DNA of 47,945 nt from Mesotaenium endlicherianum (Eukaryota; Streptophyta; Zygnematophyceae; Zygnematales; Mesotaeniaceae): assembly GCA_009602735.1 (NCBI GenBank), contig WELA01000963.1:199898-247842 (forward strand). Direction: 5' to 3'. The notes below the pieces were generated by a model. It saw only the letters and a list, made by a program, of their open reading frames with translations, had not been told where the DNA came from and ran no database searches. A program made the translations under genes and the position numbers. This document shows, in pieces, positions 41,115 to 47,945 of the stretch (position 1 is its first letter; every line of letters begins with the position of its first letter).

Positions 41115-43987
41115 ATGGCAGTCTCGTTCTCTCCAGTCGCCCTGAGTTGGACTGAAGTTCTCGACAAACTATGCACTGCGAGTAAGTTATCATCAGGGTG
41201 TGAACTTGATGGTCAACCATGCAGCTGGCTAGGGGATGGCTGTATATCGGTAAGGGAGTGCAGCGTGAAGTGGCCATTGAAGCAGCTGTCTCTGGTAAGC
41301 TGCAAACTGAAAGTAAAGAATTCATTGCAGTATCACAGGACCGGAAAGAGGGACAGGGACGGCATTGGAGCTTTTACTTACTCGACTTATTCCCATGGTT
41401 GCCGTGGAGTCTCGGGAAGTCATCTCGAAGCTTCGACAACATCACTTCCAGAACACCTTCCTACACCTCTTCTTGCCTCAACCAAGCCTGATATTGACGG
41501 AAAAGTAGAAAGCATAGCAAAGCAACCAAACGTTGTGATAACTGGGGGCACTAAAGGTTTAGGTTTCGCTATGGCTCGTGAATTTCTGCAAAGGGGCTAC
41601 TCAGTAATCATTTGTGGTCGCAATGAAGAAAGGCTGGAAGCTGCAGTAGAACGCCTTGGTGGCGAATTTTTAGATGCCAAGATCTTTGGAGCAAAGTGCG
41701 ATGTGTCCAGTGCCGATGATGTGACCGCACTTGGTACATTCATTCAAGAGCATGCTGGAACAGTGAAATACTGGATCAACAATGCAGGTTAGCTCAAATA
41801 CTCTTCCTTGTACTCTTTGCTACGTCATCACTTCTTCAGTAATGATCCACAGAAACCATCAAGGTAGAGAAGCCCCTGTCCAAACGGCCTCTCTAAATCA
41901 GGTCACAAAAGAGAAAGACAAGTTCAGAAAGACGCCATACCTGATTCCGTTTCACCTTTTGATTAAGAGCTTGCTGCTGCAGGGATGCTAGGGGAACGGA
42001 AATGATATACCTGGGCAACACATTAGCGTTGGCTTTATCGTGAGCCATTGTATCAAGGGTCAGGCTCTGTCACCTCCTGCTGCAAGTCAGGTAGTGAAAA
42101 AGTAAATTGCATCAGTATGTCAGAAGTTCTCAATACGAGGCAGAAGGTCAGCGATGTATCGCCTTTATGGCATGTGGGGTACTGTCCTTAATGGGTCCAC
42201 TCGTAATATATCGTACCAGCAGGCTGCGCGTGGACAACCCAAGGCTATAGAATTGCTAACAGGGAAGTGACACAGGTGGGCGGCAGGAGAGGTTACGGCT
42301 AAGCAGCTGTTAACAGATATACCTGCAGCTGACATCATCCGTGTGGCAAGCACAAACGTTATTGGCACCCTCCTTTGCTGTAGGTATAAATCCCCCCTTC
42401 ATTGAGCTCTAGACGTGCAAAATAAAGCATTCGTTTGCCTGACTCGTGAACTACATGCACGATGCACCCTGTGACCAGCTTGCTTTGTTTTCGTGTAAAA
42501 CAAATCAAATTAACAGTGGTGTTTGTGTTCTGAAGTGGATGCGTCATCCTATTTGGTGTTCTTGATGTTCATTGCTCTAAGAATAGCTCTACATGTTTTG
42601 TGTTACTAACTGTATTGTTCTCAGTAAGTTCTTGCTTTACTACTCTTCTAATGTGCACAGCCCAAGTCATGGTTCACTTATGTCTTGTTTTATATGGTGC
42701 TTCTAAGACAACAAGGTATTGTGGAAAATAAGGAGCTGCTTTCACGCCGAAGTTGATGCATGTGGTTGTTGTCAGAGGCTAATGTAGGGCCTCCCTCAAT
42801 GTGTGAGCTGCAGGGAAGCGCTCAGGGTGATGACACAGCAGCCTGGCAGCAGTGCTGCAGACGAGCCCCTGTACCATATTTTTAACATGGGCTTCACCAA
42901 GTGGGGTGCTAAATTTACAAAGTCGGCATGCACACACAAGTCCACTAAAGTTGCACTCACCCAGCTCACTGCTGCTCTCAACGAGGACCTCAAAGCTGCT
43001 GGTGATTCCACTCTCCCTACCAGCTAGGTGCAGTTACCAAGCGCCCGCATAGCTGTACAGATTTGGTTTTCGTCAATTTGGCTTTCTTTAAACTCTCTTT
43101 TTTGCTGTGCATGTATTTGGGTCTTCACTCCTTACGTCGAGCCTGGCTCCATGCTCCAATGCAGACAGGTGTTTGGCCCCCAGCTCCAGGGGGATAAGGC
43201 ACCTGCCGACCTGGGACATACATCTGTGATCTGGCAGGGGTGAAGAGCGTGGGTGTGCACAACCTGTCGCCGGGCCTGGTCCTCACGGATCTGCTGCTCA
43301 AAGACTCCACCCCCGGGGCGCGCCGCTTTTTCAACACCATTGCAGGTCGGCCTTCCTGTGCCTGCTTTCTCTTTTATAATCCGTTATCTCTTGCTTCCCC
43401 CTCCCACCTCCAGCCCAGGCTTTGAAGTCTCGACAAGTGCTGCTCCTCCCTGTACATTTATATTGCATCAAATTAGTTGTAACGCAGATGGCACGTGTCT
43501 CTACGGATTTTCTCTGCTTCGACTCTCGAAGTGATATGCAGCTCAGCACAGAAACAGTGGATTGTTATGACCGCCCTCTGCGTCACTTAGTCGGCACTTC
43601 CCTCGTGCAGTCCCTGGAGCACAGTGAGCTGGTGATGGGCATGGAGAAACAAAAGTTTTTGACATTTATTAGGTGCAGAATGCGTTGTCAGCAGTTCCGA
43701 AGTGGGTACAGTTCTGCTTACTGAATGTCTCGGAGCAAGTGTGTGTGATGTCTGCAGAGGAGGCAGACACGGTGGCTGCGGAGCTGGTTCCCAAGATACT
43801 TGCAGTGGAAGGCAGCGGAAAGAGCATTGCGTATCTCTCACCTCTAGGGGCCTTCACAAAGGTCATCACCCGGGTGCCTCAGATCATCAATGGAGGGCGA
43901 TTCTTTGATAAGGAGGGCAACAGAGTCGCACAGAACGGTGTTGAGTATGAGCCTAACGGGGTCCGCAAAGTCTTTACAGAAAAGTAA
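41115..43987 (+). CDS. NYC1/NOL-like short-chain dehydrogenase (chlorophyll b reductase family), six exons, altered active site
   Basis: The family reduces chlorophyll b to 7-hydroxymethyl chlorophyll a in plastids. Exons: 41115-41787, 41840-41901, 42307-42383, 42814-43001, 43238-43345 and 43758-43987, together 1338 bases (445 residues) in phase. An N-terminal extension of about 135 residues, rich in Ser, Lys and Leu, could be a plastid transit peptide. The Rossmann core starts at NVVITGGTKGLGFAMAREFL with the cofactor motif TGGTKGLG (143-150), followed by IICGRNEERLE, CDVSSADDV and WINNA (222-224 NNA). The family blocks IRVASTNVIGTLLCCREAL and VHNLSPGLVLTDLLL follow. Where relatives have the catalytic Ser and Tyr, this protein has Trp301 and His312; Lys316 is kept (HKSTK). 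After NNA the modelled junction gives Val instead of Gly, across an intron of only 52 bases, so exon 2 may be mis-set. Family membership is sure; reductase activity is doubtful. Confidence 0.88.
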
Positions 43988-45438
43988 GCGGTGCAAGGCC
44001 TCGACGCTTGGACGATGATAGATGAATAATGAAAGTGCACACTTTGCACCGGAAAATCATATCAATGCGATTGACCCCCAAGTGTGCTTATTTCCTAGCT
44101 ATATGCTGGAGAGCTGGACTGCTAGTCCTGTCTCTTTTGGAACCGACCTTTCTTCATGCAGATATCACTCGATACATCTATGCTGGCTGGCACTGTGGCT
44201 TTTGACTTCTCCCGGTTCAATGTCGTTGAGATTGATTTGGTGGATTTTCGACTGAGAGAAATTATAACCACGAGCCCTCGAGATCAGAGCATGTAAGCTC
44301 TCACAATGTTTGATAGTCACCCGCTTCTACATGTTCATTATTACACAGCCATAGCACATGACTATCTGAGTGGCACCTATAAGTTCTTAGGAATGACTTA
44401 CAGTTCAGAACAATGCCCCAGGGGCTGTGTACTGAAGCCTTGTAGTTTAGACAAGCCAGCCGCTGTAAATCCACGAGCAAGTGCAGTCGGTCCACATGAG
44501 TAGCATATGCATGCAGAGAAAACAAATACAATTTCACAATTGATGCCCATACGAACACTAACTGTTCAAACAATGAAGGCCAACAACATCAGTCTCCACA
44601 TGATGCACAACCTCGCAATGAGGTTCAGGCAGTAACACGAAGCGTCAGGCCAGCCCACACACTTCATGGTACGTTACCTTTGTGACAGTATACTTATCTG
44701 CACTTCATAAGCATGGCGTAACAATGTACTTGGCGAGAAGGCCCACTCGGAGAGCTGCTCTCCCTCTTGGCAACTATACAGGACATCACCTGTCCTCCCA
44801 GGATTGCGTGGCAACTTGAAGTTTGTAAGAAGCATTTCCGTTAAAGAGCTCTCAAAGTGGACACTATCATAGGCTTCAATTGCCCATACAACGTCTCAAT
44901 GCCAGCTAGGCTCAAATTACTATGACCAGCTTTGCCTGAATACGAAAAGTCCGAAAGTGATGTGCCATGCTTGAGGGCTGAGCAGGGATGACACACTCCG
45001 CCCGAGCCATGCAGTGTTGCTCGCAGCTTGACACCTGGACCTGCGGATCACGATAGTCAGTTGCGCATCAGCGCCAAGCTGCCAGTCTGAAATGACTCCT
45101 TGGACAGGTGGCATACAAACCACAAGCAAGCTTGTCCTCATCGCCCGGGTTTTCTTGTGGTCCTTGCGATGCTAGTGTGATACGAGTCGGCAAATTACAA
45201 TCATCCTTGTACGGACCAAGAAAAACCTCTGCAGATGAAAGGGACCAACAAGGCCAGTCACATGATAGTGTCTGTATGCACAAGAAAAACTTCATAAGGA
45301 CAAGCCATGGGGGCAGGCCCTTACATGCTCTCTGGAGGGTGTCACCTGACACCGTCATTTGCTCGTACCCACTATAGGGGAAGGCGTTCAGTGTGCACTG
45401 CATGTGGATATACACCAAGTTGAAGGCACATATAGAAG

Positions 45439-45543
45439 TCTGTGTGTGTGTGTGTATTTGTATGTGTGTGTGTGTGTGTGCGTTTGTGTGTGTGTGTGTG
45501 TGTGTGTGTTTGTGTGTATGTGTGTGTGTGTGTGTGTGTGTGT
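45439..45543. repeat. Long (TG)n microsatellite
   Basis: About 105 bases of TG repeat with a few interruptions (TATT, CGTT, TTTG, TATG). It is the longest dinucleotide tract in the window. Confidence 0.95.
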
Positions 45544-45897
45544 ACGCGCGCGTGAGGTGGCTGTGTGTTCGCTGTATGATGACACATACATGTGCAGAAA
45601 ATGAACACATGGAATACACAAATATATTCTTATAGATATTAGGTATTACGAGACCTCTCACCCCCCGTGACGCTCGTCACCTTCACACGCCATGGCGAGA
45701 CAGATGACCATGGGTGGGGGAGGGGGGCTTCTGCCTGACCTACCACACGTCTCAACAAAGAGCACAGAGGGAGCAAGGGGGAGGAACGCACACATGCAGC
45801 AGCAGCAACGGCGGTGTCAAGAAGAAGTGGAGTCAAGTTGGAGGAGCTTACCGACGGACAGATATAACGCGCGGCGCCAATTGCTCCCAATCTTGGG

Positions 45898-45898
<1 letters not shown>

Positions 45899-45932
<34 letters not shown>
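45899..45932. repeat. (CAG)n trinucleotide repeat
   Basis: Eleven consecutive CAG units. It reads CTG on the minus strand and is not placed in a supported exon. Confidence 0.9.
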
Positions 45933-45933
<1 letters not shown>

Positions 45934-46233
45934 TATGCGGCCATCCAGCGGTCGCCCCTGTCAGGCTGCACCCCCTCCCTCTCCCTGGCCATGCCAGTGT
46001 GGCCTGCCACAGCAGCCAGCTGCTGACAAGTGTCGCTTGCAAATTGCTGGCCGTTGAGGCCAGCAGGTGAGCGACTCCCTTTCCTCCTTGCTTTCCCCGC
46101 TCGGCGATCTCCTCTCAATGCGCTTTGCTCCCGGCTGTGCTGCTCTCGTGAGCCTGTGCCCTGCCAGCTGGCGTCAGCGGCTCCACCTGAGAGTGAGCCA
46201 GGGCCGGAGATGCTGCCAGCGAGCCTTTGTGCG

Positions 46234-47690
46234 CTACCTGCGGCGCTCCCTGCGCCTGCTGTGGGTGTGCTCAGCATGCCTGCGCTCATCAACCCTGCGT
46301 TCCTTCTCCTCCTCCTGCTCCACCTCGTCCTGCCTGTGCGGCCGCCTCCTGTGCTCCCGGCCTTCGCCTGCCCCGCTGCGCCACCTGGCGCTGGCCTGTC
46401 TCTCCTCCTCTCGCTCTCTTTGCCTGCTTCCAGCCGCCGGGCTCCTCGAGCCCCGCGCCTGCTGCCAGGTGGCGTCTGCCCTGGACCCGCAGGGCTCTTC
46501 GCCTGCGGTGTCGTGGCTCCTCCTCGTGCGGTCCTCCCTCTCACATCGTGAATGTGCGTGCGCATAGCTGGCGCTGCCGTGCACGGACAGAGAGCCAGAC
46601 GCACTGATATACACATGCTCATACAAATGTGCGCGTACATGGCTGCTAGCGTTGCATTGCATTGACCAAAGAGCAACTGTAATAGTGTCAGCCAGAGTCA
46701 CTTGGCCGGAACGCTCACAAGTGCGAGTGAGGAGCGAAGTGGCACAAGCCAGAGACGGAAACGTGGGGCAGTACCTGCGGCTCGCCACCTTGACAGCACT
46801 CCTTGGAGGCGCCTCCCCCTCTCTGCCATCCCCCCCCTTCACCTGCTGCTGCGGCTGCTGCTGCTGCTGCTGCTCCTGCCCGCACTTCTCCTCCTCCTGC
46901 TGCTGCTGCAGCGGTGACGGCTGCTGCTGAAAGCACCCAATTCCTCCAGCAAGCGCTATGGCCGCCGTGTGCTTCTCAATCATGTCGTGCAGAACCTGCG
47001 CAGCCAAAAAGCGCGCGCGATGTTACACCGATAAGCGAGCATGTGAGTGAGTGTGTTAGAGAGAGAGAGAGAGAAGTGCAGGACAACATCCCGTCCCAGC
47101 GTCTTCTTTTCCCCAACTGACGCGCCTACCCAGCTTTCCAGCTGCCACCAAAGCATGTATACCTGCAGGGGAGATCGCTTGGGGCGGCGGGAGCGGTACT
47201 TGAGGCGGCGCCGCTTCAGGTCCCTCTCCTGTGCCAACCTCTCCGCGTCCCTCCCCCCCCTGCCTTCGCCCTGCTGCCCCAACCCTCCCCACTTCATACC
47301 AGGGGTCAACACGTCTAGCTTCTTCTTGGGCAAGCACGGCAGACCAGACGGAGGCACAGCAGTTAGCGAGAGAGAGAGGGACAGGAACACCCACGCCTCA
47401 CTTGTTTGTACTACACCTCATGAAGCGAGGGGAGGAGACATGGATGGAGCTAGAGCAGGAGCAGGAGGAGCATCAGGAGCATCAGCAGGGGGAGAAGGGG
47501 GAGCAGGAGGAGGAGCAGGTGCGGGAGCGGGAGGGGGAGGAGGAGGTGGGGGCACGTGCATTGGAGGGGCGGTGCCAGAGGAGGCCGTCATGCTGCACCA
47601 GCGGCTGCCAGTCGCTGCGCAGCGCGCGCTCCTGCGCCGCCTCGCGCTGCCACTTGTCGTACAGCTCCACTCTGCACGCTCCTCACGCCC
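46234..47690 (-). CDS. Arg/Glu-rich, probably nuclear protein (partial; U11/U12-48K-like candidate)
   Basis: Several minus-strand blocks appear to belong to one gene that starts right of the window. Block 1 (about 47665-47560) reads VELYDKWQREAAQERALRSD then WQPLVQHDGLLWHRP. Block 2 (ending at 47163 at a donor, cag then gtatac) reads AERLAQERDLKRRRLKYRSR followed by RPKRSPLQ. Block 3 is an exon at 46995-46775 starting VLHDMIEKHTAAIALAGGIG, with a polyGln/Glu-rich middle. Block 4 (about 46545-46234) is a charged tail with REREEERQASARW and HRQDEVEQEEEKERRVDER and ends RRRERRR. The order KRRR-x-x-YR, a V-L-x-D-M-I-x-x-H helix and a basic/acidic tail recalls the minor-spliceosome 48K protein, but this is a weak likeness. 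The exon joins between blocks 1 and 2 are not resolved. Opposite-strand reading frames are Leu/Ser/Cys-rich and less protein-like. Confidence 0.4.
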
Positions 47691-47945
47691 GAGGGCCAGC
47701 GCGTCAGTCGAGCATGCTCGGCCCCGAGCAAGCAAGTCAGGGCTGTTCAGACGTCAGGGTGCCGTGCGCACCTGAACCTCTTCTGGCTAAGTGAGAATCG
47801 CACTGCCGGCGAGAAGCAAAGCTGTGGGGCGACGGTGTGCAGGGGATGCTGTCACTCCACGCTGATGCTCTAGTTTGGCACACACACTTTGACAGTGTGT
47901 GGTGGCATCCCCCCCCCCCTGAACTTACTATGCCATCCCTCCCCC
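47691..47945. other. Right edge of the window, no feature assigned
   Basis: The last 255 bases end in C-runs (47910-47920 and 47941-47945). Upstream exons of the partial minus-strand gene are expected here or beyond, but no block is recognised. Confidence 0.4.

Larger units (their letters stand above)
43988..46233. other. Intergenic or unresolved region after the NOL-like gene
   Basis: No gene is confidently called here. An open frame on the minus strand (45255-45075) reads EVFLGPYKDDCNLPTRITLA then SQGPQENPGDEDKLACGLYA and a stop; it follows a ctgcag acceptor and could be a terminal exon of the gene to the right, but no homologue is recognised. The region also holds the long TG microsatellite at 45439-45543 and a CAG repeat at 45899-45932. 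Confidence 0.35.

Noticed and set aside
46067..46567. Plus-strand open frame rich in Leu, Ser and Cys
   Set aside because: It is the complement of the Arg/Glu-rich minus-strand block, which has the more protein-like charge pattern.

Overview
The window is nuclear DNA of a photosynthetic eukaryote, most likely a green-lineage microalga. Every gene is split by GT-AG introns (up to 19 coding exons). The gene products are of plant type: a CUL1-type cullin, a plant-type xylose isomerase with a signal peptide, a GDT1/PML3-5-type cation transporter and a NYC1/NOL-type short-chain dehydrogenase. The genus cannot be fixed from the sequence. Two N gaps and two single Ns mark a draft assembly.

Layout from left to right: 3' half of RRP9 (U3 snoRNP WD40 protein, +, 969-3292); pirin (-, 4264-8738); CUL1 (-, 10040-16476); xylose isomerase (+, 17640-25080, one exon lost in a gap); an F-box protein with an FBA-like domain (-, 26224-27756); a GDT1-like transporter (+, 29410-32824); a signal-peptide, coiled-coil, single-pass membrane protein of unknown family (-, about 35818-40129, 3' end unresolved down to about 34511), with an orphan eRF3 exon (35649-35754) next to it; a NOL-like reductase homologue (+, 41115-43987); and a partial Arg/Glu-rich, probably nuclear gene (-, about 46234 to beyond 47690). 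I rebuilt exons by hand from conserved protein blocks. For RRP9 (its part in the window), pirin, CUL1, F-box, GDT1 and NOL-like the exon lengths sum to multiples of three and every junction phase fits.

Genes from CUL1 to NOL-like form three head-to-head pairs (CUL1/xylose isomerase, F-box/GDT1, membrane protein/NOL-like). CUL1 and the F-box protein are both parts of SCF ubiquitin ligases; there is no evidence that the clustering is functional.

The window alternates between GC-rich, microsatellite-rich blocks (about 1-3000, 4260-5350, 19300-24600, 34400-39500, 45650-47945) and AT-richer blocks. The borders fall inside genes. In the GC-rich blocks many 3' splice sites have G-runs where the pyrimidine tract should be; in the AT-rich blocks acceptors look ordinary. 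Other points worth checking: a NOL-like protein without the catalytic Ser and Tyr, a pirin without one metal ligand and with an N-terminal membrane segment, and the orphan eRF3 exon.
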